A DNA stretch of 64,000 nucleotides, from contig JARKND010000005.1 of assembly GCA_029309925.1 (NCBI GenBank), positions 1 to 64,000 of the forward strand, written 5' to 3'. The position numbers and the translations under genes were made by a program. Positions within the stretch are counted from its first letter, which is position 1. Each line of letters starts with the position of its first letter. The notes below the pieces were generated by a model. The model was not told where the DNA came from. It saw only the letters and a program-made list of their open reading frames with translations, and made no database searches. The DNA is from Fulvivirgaceae bacterium JP3-4. GTDB taxonomy: Bacteria > Bacteroidota > Bacteroidia > Cytophagales > Cyclobacteriaceae. Shown here piece after piece: positions 1-8,863 of this stretch.

Positions 1-51
1 AGTAATTAACTCCACATTGCTGTGGAGGGTCCGCTATCAATTATCATCCAT

Positions 52-60
52 TCAAAGAAC
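52..60 (-). promoter_or_regulatory. boxA-like element GTTCTTTGA
   Basis: The minus strand reads GTTCTTTGA. Bacteroidota 16S rRNA leaders commonly carry a GTTCTTTGA sequence, comparable to the antitermination boxA of other bacteria. The identification rests on this similarity and on the tandem promoters upstream of it. Confidence 0.35.
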
Positions 61-172
61 GTTTGGATTGTATCAGTTTCCCGATTTATCCATTGTGGTT
101 TTACAACCAATCTATCCAAGTTTCAGTTTCAGAATCCTTCCGATTTCTGCCCTCTTTCTTGAATTGGGAGTG

Positions 173-203
173 CAAAGGTAAGTGTTGCTTTTATTCTTTG
201 CAA
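173..203 (-). promoter_or_regulatory. Second leftward promoter, TTG-N20-TAnnTTTG
   Basis: On the minus strand TTG (203-201) is followed by 20 bases and TACCTTTG (180-173). Together with the promoter at 284-314 it forms a tandem pair 111 bp apart pointing the same way, as is common for strong stable-RNA operons. Confidence 0.45.
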
Positions 204-283
204 CTATCACTAAAATTTTTCTCGCTTTTTATCCGAGATATCGAATCTATCTCAAGCGATGTCCTTTTCTTCCAAAAGGGTCA

Positions 284-314
284 CAAATGTAAAAAGTGAT
301 TTGACAGTGGCAAA
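284..314 (-). promoter_or_regulatory. Promoter, TTTG-N19-TAnnTTTG, leftward
   Basis: On the minus strand TTTG (314-311) is followed by 19 bases and then TACATTTG (291-284). This is an exact match to the Bacteroidota primary sigma factor consensus. No gene inside the window lies downstream of it, so it must serve a transcript that leaves the left edge. Confidence 0.6.
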
Positions 315-342
315 AAAATCTGAAAAATAATTGTCAACATTT

Positions 343-867
343 TCAGGAAGCAGCGCGGGATTTTTTGAACACGGGAACCGTGCTGCAAGGTTCTCCGAAC
401 ATAATGCTTGATGCACAAGGCATTAGCAAACGCGTTGCTTCGACATAGACAGCAGCAGGAACTTCAACTTTGCTGCAGCCTTTGACAACAACTTTTGCAT
501 TGACGAATTTGTTCCAGTCCACTTTTGAAAGTGCCTCAAAAAAAATTTTCGTTTCCAAATCCTGCAATGAACCAAATACTATTGCCTGTGCGTACGGCTG
601 CAGCGCAGAAGTTAGCAGCATATAAGCCCAATGCGGAATAATCGCATCGGCTGAGCATGTGATAGCGACAAGTTTATTTTTGTAGGCAGACCAGTCCGTT
701 GTCCTGATAAAATTTCTGAAATCTTTTTCGCGCAGAATCAATTCCTGGAATAACTGATCCCTGATATCAATCAAAACACGTTCTCCCGGCTGGTACAATT
801 CCTCCAGATCGAAAGTAACGAGCGGGCTATTGGCCACACGGTTGACTATATCTTTTTCCGTTTCCAT
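343..867 (-). CDS. DUF2480 family protein
   Basis: A 174-residue protein recognised as the DUF2480 family, which is found in Bacteroidota and has no known function. The first methionine fitting the family is at 867 (METEKDIVNR); a longer frame reaching 978 would run back into tsaB and lacks family character. It is mostly alpha/beta with no signal peptide or membrane segment, so it is probably cytosolic. It follows tsaB by 11 bp and is the last gene of the rpmH-rnpA-S41-tsaB run. Its function cannot be told from the sequence. Confidence 0.85.
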   Translation of the reverse strand: METEKDIVNRVANSPLVTFDLEELYQPGERVLIDIRDQLFQELILREKDFRNFIRTTDWSAYKNKLVAITCSADAIIPHWAYMLLTSALQPYAQAIVFGSLQDLETKIFFEALSKVDWNKFVNAKVVVKGCSKVEVPAAVYVEATRLLMPCASSIMFGEPCSTVPVFKKSRAAS

Positions 868-878
868 CAATCTATTTT

Positions 879-1559
879 TCAAAAAACCGGTTGCGCTTTT
901 TTTGCCACAAACTCCTTCAAGTAAAACGGTGTAAACGCTACCAGGTCTGCAAAATTCCTGTTTTGAAAGTGCTGCCATGCTACTGCCCCAACAAAGCTTG
1001 CTTTTGGATACAATCCATCTACAAACTGAGCATTCCTATGGCGTATTACATCCTTGCACTTCCCAGCACCATCGCCAAAGAACAACACGGGTTGACGCTC
1101 TAAAAGTTCGTGAAATGAATCTTTATCAATGATGATCGCCTCTGTTGCAGATACAGCGTTCGCATTCCCGTCAAACATCTGAGCGTATACTTCCATTCGC
1201 CTCGCATCGATCATCGGACACAAAAATGCACTTTGATCCGCACCGGACAGATGATAGGCCATTGCGGTTAGGGTTTCCACGCTGATCAAAGGGATCTCCA
1301 AACCCATGCACAATCCCTTTGCCACAGAAGTGCCAATGCGTAAGCCGGTATAGGAGCCAGGACCGGATGAAACTGCGATCGCTGCCAGCTCTTTTGCAGA
1401 TATGGAAGTGGCTTTGAACATCTGCTGTACCAGAACTGCGAGCCTTGCTGCGTGAGCCTGTTGTTCGGCAACTTCTATCTCATGGAGGAGTTGACCCCCG
1501 CTATGAAGTGCAACGGAACACGCTGATGCTGAAGTTTCAATACTGAGGATGAGTGCCAT
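879..1559 (-). CDS. tsaB: tRNA threonylcarbamoyladenosine biosynthesis protein TsaB
   Basis: A 226-residue member of the TsaD/Gcp-like ASKHA family. TsaB pairs with TsaD and TsaE to transfer threonylcarbamoyl from TC-AMP to A37 of ANN-decoding tRNAs in the cytosol. The N terminus MALILSIETS and the SSGPGSYTGLRIG segment near residue 65 are typical of TsaB, and the length is normal. Its ATG shares one base with the TAA of the upstream S41 protease gene, which suggests translational coupling. TsaD and TsaE are not in this window. Confidence 0.95.
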   Translation of the reverse strand: MALILSIETSASACSVALHSGGQLLHEIEVAEQQAHAARLAVLVQQMFKATSISAKELAAIAVSSGPGSYTGLRIGTSVAKGLCMGLEIPLISVETLTAMAYHLSGADQSAFLCPMIDARRMEVYAQMFDGNANAVSATEAIIIDKDSFHELLERQPVLFFGDGAGKCKDVIRHRNAQFVDGLYPKASFVGAVAWQHFQNRNFADLVAFTPFYLKEFVAKKAQPVF

Positions 1560-3202
1560 TATAAAGGCGCCAGATACTTCTTGTAGCTGACAAGATCGTT
1601 CAGCAACTTCTTGCTTTCCAACACCTCGGGATCGCGCGCGAGTGAGATGCGAGCTGCTCCTTCCGATAAGGCATAATGAAAAGCTATTTGTTCTTCCAGC
1701 AACCAGACAATTTCCTTCTTAAAGCGAAGCAAGTCGTTCGACTTATTCGATTCGATCTTCGCTTTGAGACTGTTGAGTTCCTTTTCCATCTCAGGATAAA
1801 ACTTCTCTTTCTTCGCTGCCTCAATCAGTTCACGCGTATTCCGCTCGAGTTGCGTTGTGTACTGAAATTTCTGGGCCTTCACCCAATCCACAAACTTGAA
1901 ATATTCTTCGTCTGAAAGACGGAAGTTCTCGAGGGCTGGCAAAGTCTCGTGTTCGGCACAATACTTTGACGCGTACTCAAATAGCAGTCCATTGTTGATG
2001 AGCAGTTCCTCCACTGGTCCAAGAATATCTCCCTGAATCTCAACGTCCGGATCCAATCCTCCGCCATCAAATACTTTCCGTCCGCTCTTCGTTTTGAATT
2101 CTGCTTTCAAAGAGTCGGCAAACTTGTCAACCGATCCGTCATCCTTGCGATGTGCATAGTCGAGTGCCTGAATGCATCGTCCGCTTGGGATATAATATTT
2201 AGCTGTCGTTACTTTCAACTGAGCGTTATAGGAAAGCGGTCGTGTTGTCTGCACCAATCCTTTTCCGAAAGTTTTTTCACCGATCAGGATTGCGCGGTCG
2301 TAATCCTGGAGCGCGCCTGCCACGATTTCGGATGCAGATGCACTTCCACCGCTTGTAAGAACAACGAGTGGTATTTCCGTATCGACTGGCAGATTGAGCG
2401 TAGTGTATTTCTTGTTCCACTCGTCAGCTTTGCCTCTGGTGGAGACTACTTCCAATCCTTTCGGGATAAAAATATTGACGATGTTTACCGCCTCGTGCAG
2501 CAATCCGCCTGGATTGTCGCGCAGGTCGAGGATGAGTTTTTTTGCGCCTCGCTCTTTCAACTTAACCAACGCTTCAGACACTTCGCGGGATGCACCAGGG
2601 GTAAAGTCGTCAAGCTTGATATATCCGATTTCAGGATCAATAAGGTCTGCATGAGTCACGTTGCTGATGCTGATCTTTTCGCGTTTAATCTTGAAAGAAA
2701 TGTCTTTGCTCTGTCGTCTTACTTTGACTTCAACTTCAGATTTCGGCTGACCCTTGAGAAGTGCGCTAATTTCTGATGTCGACTTGCCCTGTACATTCTT
2801 GCCGGCAACAGAAATGATTTCATCCCCGACACGAATGCCGGCACGGTTCGCAGGAAATCCTTTGTAAGGTTCGGTGACTACGGCTTTTTTATTAATTATC
2901 CCGATAAGGGCGCCAATACCCGCATACTGACCGGTGGTGCTTATTCTGAACGATTCAATTTCGTCTTCCGGGATATAATCAGTGTAAGGATCCAATGACT
3001 GAAGCATTCCATCGATTCCTTTGCGGATGAGTTTCTCCGGATCGACATCGTCAACATAGTAAGCGTTAACTTCTTTAAAGAGTGTTGCAAAAATGTCAAG
3101 GCTTTTCGCGATGTCGAAATATTTTTCGGCAGGTTTGCGGAAGGCAAATGATACGACAACCAACAGGGCCAGGACTACAGGCCATTTATACTTTCTCCAC
3201 AT
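1559..3202 (-). CDS. S41 family C-terminal processing peptidase
   Basis: A 547-residue CtpA-type serine protease. An N-terminal membrane anchor (about residues 6-20) puts it in the periplasm. A PDZ domain follows at roughly 85-160 and the S41 catalytic domain at about 190-370. The SASASE segment near residue 287 holds the nucleophile serine and GEKTFGKG near 314 the lysine base. About 170 residues beyond the core form an extra helical tail. I chose the ATG at 3202 over a TTG at 3208. The gene overlaps the end of rnpA by 17 bp and the start of tsaB by one base. Confidence 0.93.
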   Translation of the reverse strand: MWRKYKWPVVLALLVVVSFAFRKPAEKYFDIAKSLDIFATLFKEVNAYYVDDVDPEKLIRKGIDGMLQSLDPYTDYIPEDEIESFRISTTGQYAGIGALIGIINKKAVVTEPYKGFPANRAGIRVGDEIISVAGKNVQGKSTSEISALLKGQPKSEVEVKVRRQSKDISFKIKREKISISNVTHADLIDPEIGYIKLDDFTPGASREVSEALVKLKERGAKKLILDLRDNPGGLLHEAVNIVNIFIPKGLEVVSTRGKADEWNKKYTTLNLPVDTEIPLVVLTSGGSASASEIVAGALQDYDRAILIGEKTFGKGLVQTTRPLSYNAQLKVTTAKYYIPSGRCIQALDYAHRKDDGSVDKFADSLKAEFKTKSGRKVFDGGGLDPDVEIQGDILGPVEELLINNGLLFEYASKYCAEHETLPALENFRLSDEEYFKFVDWVKAQKFQYTTQLERNTRELIEAAKKEKFYPEMEKELNSLKAKIESNKSNDLLRFKKEIVWLLEEQIAFHYALSEGAARISLARDPEVLESKKLLNDLVSYKKYLAPL

Positions 3203-3548
3203 GATCAAAACGGTTTAACGTCTTAACTAATCGTTCCTGAATTTGCGTAAAGGTTAGGATTTCTTTCGCAGTATAAATATAAGCAATCAACAGTTTACGT
3301 GAAGCGGGCAGCATGTTCTTATTTAGCCTGAAGGCTTCACGCATCCGTCTTTTCAGCAAATTACGGTCAACTGCTTTTTTAAAATTTCGTTTGGAAACCG
3401 AAAACATTACCTGATGAAACGGGAATTCAGGATCAGGATTGTTCAGCAGGTGGACTTTAAACGGGAACAAATAAAAAGAGGAGCCCCTTTCAAAAAGCTC
3501 CTTTATTAAAATTTCGTTATTAAGTCTTTCTTTCTTTACGAAACGCAT
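3186..3548 (-). CDS. rnpA: Ribonuclease P protein component
   Basis: A 120-residue basic protein that binds the catalytic RNA of RNase P and helps it mature the 5' ends of tRNAs. The signature around residues 50-70 (SVSKRNFKKAV, then RNLLKRRMRE) is the RNR motif of the family. It lies 99 bp downstream of rpmH, the usual arrangement in bacteria. Its 3' end overlaps the S41 protease gene by 17 bp, so the conserved rpmH-rnpA pair is tied into a longer operon here. Confidence 0.96.
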   Translation of the reverse strand: MRFVKKERLNNEILIKELFERGSSFYLFPFKVHLLNNPDPEFPFHQVMFSVSKRNFKKAVDRNLLKRRMREAFRLNKNMLPASRKLLIAYIYTAKEILTFTQIQERLVKTLNRFDHVEKV

Positions 3549-3647
3549 TCGGTTCTGATTTCATCGGACAGCATTGAAAATAACCGAATCGAACCAAAAA
3601 ACCTCAATGCACAGCGTTTCAATGATGGTCAGCCCATCAAGAAATGC

Positions 3648-3809
3648 TTATTTATGCTTAAGCGTTTTTTCGTCAGAAACTGTAAGCTTCTTTCTTCCTT
3701 TTCTTCTGCGGGAAGCCAATACTCTACGGCCGTTTGCAGAAGCCATTCTCTCACGGAACCCGTGCTTATTTTTTCTCTTTCTCTTCGATGGTTGAAAGGT
3801 ACGTTTCAT
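3648..3809 (-). CDS. rpmH: 50S ribosomal protein L34
   Basis: A 53-residue very basic protein that begins [20 protein letters not shown] and contains [18 protein letters not shown]. This is the standard bL34 sequence with a slightly longer tail ending SDEKTLKHK. It is part of the large ribosomal subunit. It lies directly upstream of rnpA on the minus strand, and the promoter proposed at 3844-3874 lies 35 bp before its start. Confidence 0.97.
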   Translation of the reverse strand: MKRTFQPSKRKRKNKHGFRERMASANGRRVLASRRRKGRKKLTVSDEKTLKHK

Positions 3810-3843
3810 GCTTTTACTCGTTTACCTTAAAATTAAAGGGCTG

Positions 3844-3874
3844 CAAAGATGATTAGGAAAATGCTAAAATACAA
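3844..3874 (-). promoter_or_regulatory. Probable rpmH-rnpA promoter
   Basis: On the minus strand TTG (3874-3872) is followed by 20 bases and CATCTTTG (3851-3844). The TTTG half of the -7 element is perfect, but CA replaces TA. It lies 35 bp upstream of the rpmH start codon. Confidence 0.4.
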
Positions 3875-3907
3875 CCCCTAAATTCCCTAAAGGGGACTTT
3901 TAGCATT
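3860..3907 (-). terminator. Two-step hairpin after the adenosine kinase gene
   Basis: Arms AATGCTAAAA (3860-3869) and TTTTAGCATT (3898-3907) enclose a second pair, CCCCT (3875-3879) and AGGGG (3891-3895). It lies 24 bp past the adenosine kinase stop on the minus strand. There is no clean U-run, so it may instead be an mRNA-stabilising or partly terminating structure. Confidence 0.5.
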
Positions 3908-3930
3908 CGCTACTTAAGCTAAGACGTTGA

Positions 3931-4932
3931 CTACATGGCAATTAGGTCGCCTAAAACTTTCTTTACCTGCGCGGGTTCAAGGCGCGGACCAAATTGAGCC
4001 ACAACACGCGATGACGCCAACGAGGCAAGTTTTCCGGCTTCGGCATAGCTATGGCCGTGGGTTATGCCATATAAAAAGGCACCTGCAAACATGTCGCCTG
4101 CCCCGTTTGTATCGAGCGCTCTTACTTTATATGGTTCGATGCCAATAAACGTGTCGCCATCATAGATCATAGCACCGTTGGCGCCCATGGTTATTGCGAA
4201 ATGCTTAGCGACTCCTTTCAATTTCTCGCGCGCATCGCCAAGGTTGTCAGTGCCCGTGTAAATCATTGCTTCTTCTTCGTTGCAAAACAACATATCTACA
4301 CTTGCACCTACGATCTCCGACATCTGAGTGGAGAAGTATTTTACCATGCTCGGGTCTGAGAATGTCAGTGTGGTTTTTACATTATTTTTCTCGGCAATTT
4401 TTTTCGCCTCCTTCATTGCCTGAAGGCCGTTCGGGCTTGTCACCAGGTAGCCCTCGAGGTAAACAAATGCTGAGGCTTTGATCGCTTCTTCATCAAGGTT
4501 GTCGGGAGACAGATTTGAGCTGATGCCCAAAAATGTGTTCATTGTACGCTCAGCATCAGGGCTTGTCATCACGAGGCACTTTCCAGTGATGCCTTCGGGT
4601 GCTGCCTCAACACGGAGGTTTGTGTCAACTCCGTTTCTTCTGAGATCTTCAAGAAAAAATTTACCAAGTTCATCTTTAGCGACCAGGCAGGAGTAAAAGC
4701 TGGAGCCACCGAACTGGCTGACACCGATCATTGTGTTAGCTGCAGAGCCACCGCAGCTCATCTTACTTTTCTTCATGTCGATGACCTTCATGAGGTGGGC
4801 CTGACGCTTTTCATCAACCAGCGTCATGACACCTTTTTCGATTTCATTTTTTGTAAAGAAATCGAGATCTACTTCTGTTACGATATCAACGAGGGCATTC
4901 CCGATGTCATAGACGTCATATTTTTTGGTCAT
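3931..4932 (-). CDS. Adenosine kinase, PfkB family
   Basis: A 333-residue ribokinase-fold sugar kinase. The substrate-binding segment SCGGSAANT is near residue 58 and the C-terminal PfkB signature DTNGAGDMFAG, which contains the catalytic aspartate, is near 275. This architecture in Bacteroidota is annotated as adenosine kinase, phosphorylating adenosine to AMP for purine salvage. Other PfkB specificities cannot be excluded from sequence alone. The ATG at 4932 (MTKKYDVYDI) is where family similarity begins; a frame running back to 5034 is not supported. It lies 108 bp downstream of the glycerophosphodiesterase gene. Confidence 0.85.
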   Translation of the reverse strand: MTKKYDVYDIGNALVDIVTEVDLDFFTKNEIEKGVMTLVDEKRQAHLMKVIDMKKSKMSCGGSAANTMIGVSQFGGSSFYSCLVAKDELGKFFLEDLRRNGVDTNLRVEAAPEGITGKCLVMTSPDAERTMNTFLGISSNLSPDNLDEEAIKASAFVYLEGYLVTSPNGLQAMKEAKKIAEKNNVKTTLTFSDPSMVKYFSTQMSEIVGASVDMLFCNEEEAMIYTGTDNLGDAREKLKGVAKHFAITMGANGAMIYDGDTFIGIEPYKVRALDTNGAGDMFAGAFLYGITHGHSYAEAGKLASLASSRVVAQFGPRLEPAQVKKVLGDLIAM

Positions 4933-5040
4933 GTGTGATGAAATTTGATGCAAGGATACGGTAAATGACGTTTCAACGCAAAAGGTACGCCACAAAGACA
5001 GCCAAGAGCACAAAGGGGCACGAAGGATTCGCACGAATAA

Positions 5041-5955
5041 CTACTTCGCTGGGCGTGGGCGTTTGATGCCGAAGCCTAGCTTGTTTGCGCGATTGGGGTA
5101 GTCGGTGATCATGCCGTCAACACCGAGGGCCTGTACATTTTTCATATCCGCTTCCTCGTTGACTGTCCATGGAATGACGCGGATTTTCTGCTGATGCAAA
5201 TATTGCACGCCTTCTTTGTCAAGCAGCGTGAAGTGTGGGCTGTAGATGGAAGGTTTGAACCCGAGGTCCTCCAGGTTAGCACTTACAGACTTTTTATTTT
5301 CAACTAATGCTGCCAGTCTCACTTTCGGATATTTCTCGTGCCAGTATTTAAGCACACGGAAATCGAATGACTGGATGACGACTCTGTCCCATGGCAGATA
5401 TTGATCGATCGTATTGAAGACGAGGTCTGAAAACACTTCAGGGGTGGGATGGAATTTATTATCGCCATCGGGCGAAGATTTGATCTCTATATTATAATCG
5501 ACCTCGTATTGAGAAAAACTCTTGATGTGGTCTTCAATGGCTACGATAGCATCAACCAGTAAAGGTTTTGAGATTTTCATCTTCTCCTGTTCCGGGAATC
5601 GCTCGTTACCCTTCGAGCCACAGTCAAATGAACTTACCTCCCGATAATTCATCTGGTAGATGTTAAATTTCTTTTCGTCTTTGGCACTGATCGATGTGTT
5701 ATCAGGTTTGAGGCAAATTGAGGCGTTCATCCATGGTTCGTGTGAGACAATCAATTGTTTGTCTTTCGTAACTGCCAGGTCCATTTCCAAAGTTGTCACC
5801 CCGCTGTCGAGCGCAACGATGAATGCCGGTATTGTGTTCTCGGGTTTCAGGCCACGTGCACCACGATGGCCCTGCAGGTCGAACTTCGGGATGTAGATTT
5901 GGGCGTTCACGGATGCTATGCAAAAAAATAATACTGCAACGAAAAATCCTCTCAT
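5041..5955 (-). CDS. Glycerophosphodiester phosphodiesterase
   Basis: A 304-residue secreted GDPD-family enzyme that hydrolyses glycerophosphodiesters to glycerol-3-phosphate and an alcohol. A cleavable signal peptide (about residues 1-18) predicts a periplasmic protein. The metal and catalytic motif HRGARGLKPENT is near residue 30 and is followed by EMDLAVTKD and SHE, which supply the acidic ligands and second histidine of the TIM barrel. Length fits the family. It is transcribed in the same direction as the downstream adenosine kinase, but the 108-bp gap leaves it open whether they share a transcript. Confidence 0.9.
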   Translation of the reverse strand: MRGFFVAVLFFCIASVNAQIYIPKFDLQGHRGARGLKPENTIPAFIVALDSGVTTLEMDLAVTKDKQLIVSHEPWMNASICLKPDNTSISAKDEKKFNIYQMNYREVSSFDCGSKGNERFPEQEKMKISKPLLVDAIVAIEDHIKSFSQYEVDYNIEIKSSPDGDNKFHPTPEVFSDLVFNTIDQYLPWDRVVIQSFDFRVLKYWHEKYPKVRLAALVENKKSVSANLEDLGFKPSIYSPHFTLLDKEGVQYLHQQKIRVIPWTVNEEADMKNVQALGVDGMITDYPNRANKLGFGIKRPRPAK

Positions 5956-5985
5956 GAGGCGAAGATAACGTTTCAGAAGTTACCC

Positions 5986-6012
5986 GAAAAAAAAGAAGGG
6001 CAGTTACGCCCT
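5986..6012 (-). terminator. Rho-independent terminator after the beta-barrel gene
   Basis: On the minus strand AGGGC (6012-6008), a 6-nt loop and GCCCT (6001-5997) are followed by TCTTTTTTTT. It lies 28 bp after the stop codon of the beta-barrel gene and before the glycerophosphodiesterase gene. Confidence 0.75.
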
Positions 6013-6039
6013 CCCTTACCTAAACTTAAAATAAAACAA

Positions 6040-8841
6040 TTATCTGATCATCCGTATCATATTGCCGCCACGCCTCATTCCCATTGGATTCAGCTGTTTG
6101 TTCAAGGCGTATGTAAAGCTGACCATAAAAATTCTTCCCAGCGAGTTGGTTGTCTGACGTTCTGTATAGTTGAGGTTTGCCGTTTGTGTGATGCCAAGGG
6201 CCTTATCCAGCAGGTTGTTGACACCAACTTTCAACTCCCCCGCCTTATTTTTCAAGAGGAATCTTGAAACTGAAAGATTCAACAAAGGGATTGTTTGATA
6301 ATACTGATTGTTTTGGTTTTCATACTGAAGCAATTCAAAATCGCTGCTGAACTGGTAATTCTTGAGAAACGTAAGATTCGATTCAGCTGTGTAATTGTTG
6401 TTCAGAAAGATCTGATCGTTCTGGTCGAATTCATAATCGGTGAGCTGCCGTTCGATTCTTGCGCTCAGGCTGAAGTCAAAGATCTCTTTGTAACGGTATG
6501 TATATCTGACGTTGCCGCCCGCAGACTGTGAGTTGATTGTGCTGGTTATATCGTTGAGAACATTTATACTCTTGCGATTGCGAACATTGGCGCCTACGCT
6601 GAAACGACTCTTGATCTTATTGACAGGAAAACTTAGGGTAGCATTGCCCGTCACGTTTGTGTTGCCTGCCACGTTAACCGGTTTCGTTACAGAAATGAAT
6701 TGATCATTCACATAACGGGAATTTGTAATTGCATTCGAGATGTGATCAACATCGATGAACATGAAGAAACTCATGAAATTGACGGGATTGAAGGTGTTGA
6801 AATTGAAACGCCAGCTTTGCGCATAGGCTGGACGGAGGTTTGGATTTCCCTCATAGATATTCATCGGGTCGCTGTTGTCAACCACGGGCTGCAACTCCTG
6901 GATTGTAGGTTCCTGCACAGACGTTTCGTAATCAAAGCCGAGGCGCTTGGACGTGGAGAAATCATAGTTGAACCGGACAGTCGGGAGAATTCTCTGGTAG
7001 GTTACTGCAAGTGTTGTGTCTCGCAATTGCAGATTTCCATCGAGGTAGGTTTGTTGGAGACTCGCCCCTACGGTGAAATTGTACTTCGTACGATTCATCC
7101 GGAAGTTCAGACCGGCACGATGAAACTCGTAGGCGCTGGTGTACATGTTGCTCAATTGCTCATCATATACGGGAGCATCTCCGCTTACATCGTTGACAAT
7201 TCTTTTAACATCATTCGCATTCTGGCGGAAAGTATAATTTGCCTCGAGATATTTCCGTCCACCCAACGGTTCGGTGTAGGACACCGTTGCGCCATACGTC
7301 ATATTCTTTGTCACCTGATCGTTTGTCTGCCGGAAAATCGTGTCAGATGGATGTGAAAAATAATTTCTTGTGACAGCATCAAGAAATCCATCGCGAAGAT
7401 TTTCACCGTATGAGAACTGAAGGTTTGTGGAGAACGTTCTGCCCTTCTTTGCAAAGCGGTGTCTCCACAATAATGTAGAATTCAGTGATGTATTCGAGCC
7501 GCTTGACAGCGACAAACGATCAGTTTCATTTTGTATCACGTTTTCCGAGTTGAGGTTCCGGCTGGAACTTCGATTTTCTGAATTGGTTTCGTTGTAAGTG
7601 AAGCCCGTTGTAAGTTTCAAAGAATTGGCAGAGTCAAGTTTGTGATCGACAGTCAGGCTGAGGCGATGGTTTGCGTTTGTGTTATTCGTGACACTCCGCT
7701 GATCGAAATTAAAATTGTTGCGTGAACCGGATGCACCAGGAAGAAAATTCTCCCGAAAAGTGGTCTGGTCACGTTGATGATCGAGATAGTTGAAGAAATA
7801 GCTTCCATTGACGTCAGTCTTCTTTGACACCTGATTATTCAGGTTGACGCCACCGGCAATGTTTGACATTATTCCATTTGCACGATTGCCAAAATTCAAC
7901 GGCACACCGTTGGCATTGTCGCTGCTGAACGTGAGTCTCATCGCACCACCTCCGCCCATCATTTGCTGTGAGCCCCCGGTGAAGTTCATGTAGTCGTCCA
8001 TCGAAAACCCCTGTTGATTGATGTTGTTGCCCATACCGAGCACGGAGATCTGGCGTGACTTTGTAAACCGATTGAGACTTGCTCTTCCCTGATAACGGCC
8101 TTCAGTTCCAGCTCCAGCCATGAGCGTTCCGAACGCACCATTTCGCTTTTCTTCTTTGAGTTCAAGGTTAATAGTCTTTTCACGCGAGCCGTCATCGATA
8201 CCCGAGAAAGTTGCCTGATCGGACTTCTTGTCAAAGACCTGCACTTTATTGATAGCATCGGCTGGTAGATTTTTCGTGGCCAGCTTTGGATCGGTACCGA
8301 AAAACTTTTTTCCATCAACCGTCACATTTCTGACCTGCTCGCCCTGAGCGGTAATGTTTCCATCGTTATCCACTTCAACGCCTGGCAACTTTTTGAGCAG
8401 ATCCTCCACGACTCCATTTGGCTTAGTTTTAAAAGATGCCGCGTTAAATTCAATCGTATCCTTTTTGACTACTACCGGAGCCTTTTCCGCCTGGATTTCA
8501 ATTGCTTCAAGTTCGCTGCTTGCCGGAGTCATCGTTAGTTTTCCAAGCTCAATTATCTGTGGTGTCTCGGGCGTTGTGATCTTCTTTGTGAAATGGCGGA
8601 AGCCGATAAAACTCACTTTTATCAGGTGCTCGCCTTTGCTGACGTTCTTAATTGTAAAGTTTCCATTAGCGTCACCTACGACAAAGTTCACAAGCGATGA
8701 ATCTTTAGGGTTGAGTAACAAGACGGTGGCTGACGGCATTGGATTACTGAGCGTGTCGACCAGTTGTCCTTTGATCGAAAACTTCTGTGCGAAGGTCGCG
8801 GTGCTTACCAGCAGGAGAAGGAGGGGTAGGATTTTTTTCAT
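6040..8841 (-). CDS. Outer-membrane beta-barrel protein with CarboxypepD-like domain
   Basis: A 933-residue outer-membrane protein. It has a signal peptide (1-18), a carboxypeptidase-regulatory-like beta-sandwich (about 21-105), a plug-like region (about 125-235, with VTVDGKKFFG) and a long beta-barrel of the OMP_b-brl_3 type. It resembles TonB-dependent receptors, but I see no clear TonB box. A Gly/Met-rich patch lies near residue 300 (SQQMMGGGGAM) and the C terminus is Met/Arg-rich (MGMRRGGNMIRMIR). It lies 22 bp downstream of the GLPGLI gene, and that pairing recurs in Bacteroidota. The substrate is unknown; the Met-rich patches make a metal conceivable but this is speculation. Confidence 0.85.
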   Translation of the reverse strand: MKKILPLLLLLVSTATFAQKFSIKGQLVDTLSNPMPSATVLLLNPKDSSLVNFVVGDANGNFTIKNVSKGEHLIKVSFIGFRHFTKKITTPETPQIIELGKLTMTPASSELEAIEIQAEKAPVVVKKDTIEFNAASFKTKPNGVVEDLLKKLPGVEVDNDGNITAQGEQVRNVTVDGKKFFGTDPKLATKNLPADAINKVQVFDKKSDQATFSGIDDGSREKTINLELKEEKRNGAFGTLMAGAGTEGRYQGRASLNRFTKSRQISVLGMGNNINQQGFSMDDYMNFTGGSQQMMGGGGAMRLTFSSDNANGVPLNFGNRANGIMSNIAGGVNLNNQVSKKTDVNGSYFFNYLDHQRDQTTFRENFLPGASGSRNNFNFDQRSVTNNTNANHRLSLTVDHKLDSANSLKLTTGFTYNETNSENRSSSRNLNSENVIQNETDRLSLSSGSNTSLNSTLLWRHRFAKKGRTFSTNLQFSYGENLRDGFLDAVTRNYFSHPSDTIFRQTNDQVTKNMTYGATVSYTEPLGGRKYLEANYTFRQNANDVKRIVNDVSGDAPVYDEQLSNMYTSAYEFHRAGLNFRMNRTKYNFTVGASLQQTYLDGNLQLRDTTLAVTYQRILPTVRFNYDFSTSKRLGFDYETSVQEPTIQELQPVVDNSDPMNIYEGNPNLRPAYAQSWRFNFNTFNPVNFMSFFMFIDVDHISNAITNSRYVNDQFISVTKPVNVAGNTNVTGNATLSFPVNKIKSRFSVGANVRNRKSINVLNDITSTINSQSAGGNVRYTYRYKEIFDFSLSARIERQLTDYEFDQNDQIFLNNNYTAESNLTFLKNYQFSSDFELLQYENQNNQYYQTIPLLNLSVSRFLLKNKAGELKVGVNNLLDKALGITQTANLNYTERQTTNSLGRIFMVSFTYALNKQLNPMGMRRGGNMIRMIR

Positions 8842-8863
8842 ACCAGCGAGAATAATGGAAGAA

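Larger units (their letters stand above)
1..342 (-). other. Gene-free left edge, probable rRNA operon leader
   Basis: No convincing coding sequence is present. Read on the minus strand the stretch carries two Bacteroidota-type promoters, a GTTCTTTGA box and, at 10-27, a short hairpin with a 7-bp stem (CTCCACA/TGTGGAG, 4-nt loop). That layout resembles the transcribed leader ahead of 16S rRNA in this phylum. The rRNA itself would lie beyond position 1 and is not visible, so the call is inference. The small plus-strand reading frame at 63-299 has no recognisable product. Confidence 0.45.

Noticed and set aside
63-299. Plus-strand frame of 78 residues at the left edge
   Set aside because: It is antisense to the proposed promoters and leader, has no start context and shows no family features.
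2150-2776. Long plus-strand frame inside the S41 protease gene
   Set aside because: It lies opposite a well-supported coding gene and shows no domain.
6700-7356. Plus-strand frame of 218 residues inside the beta-barrel gene
   Set aside because: Antisense shadow of a clear outer-membrane protein, low-complexity Val/Ile composition.
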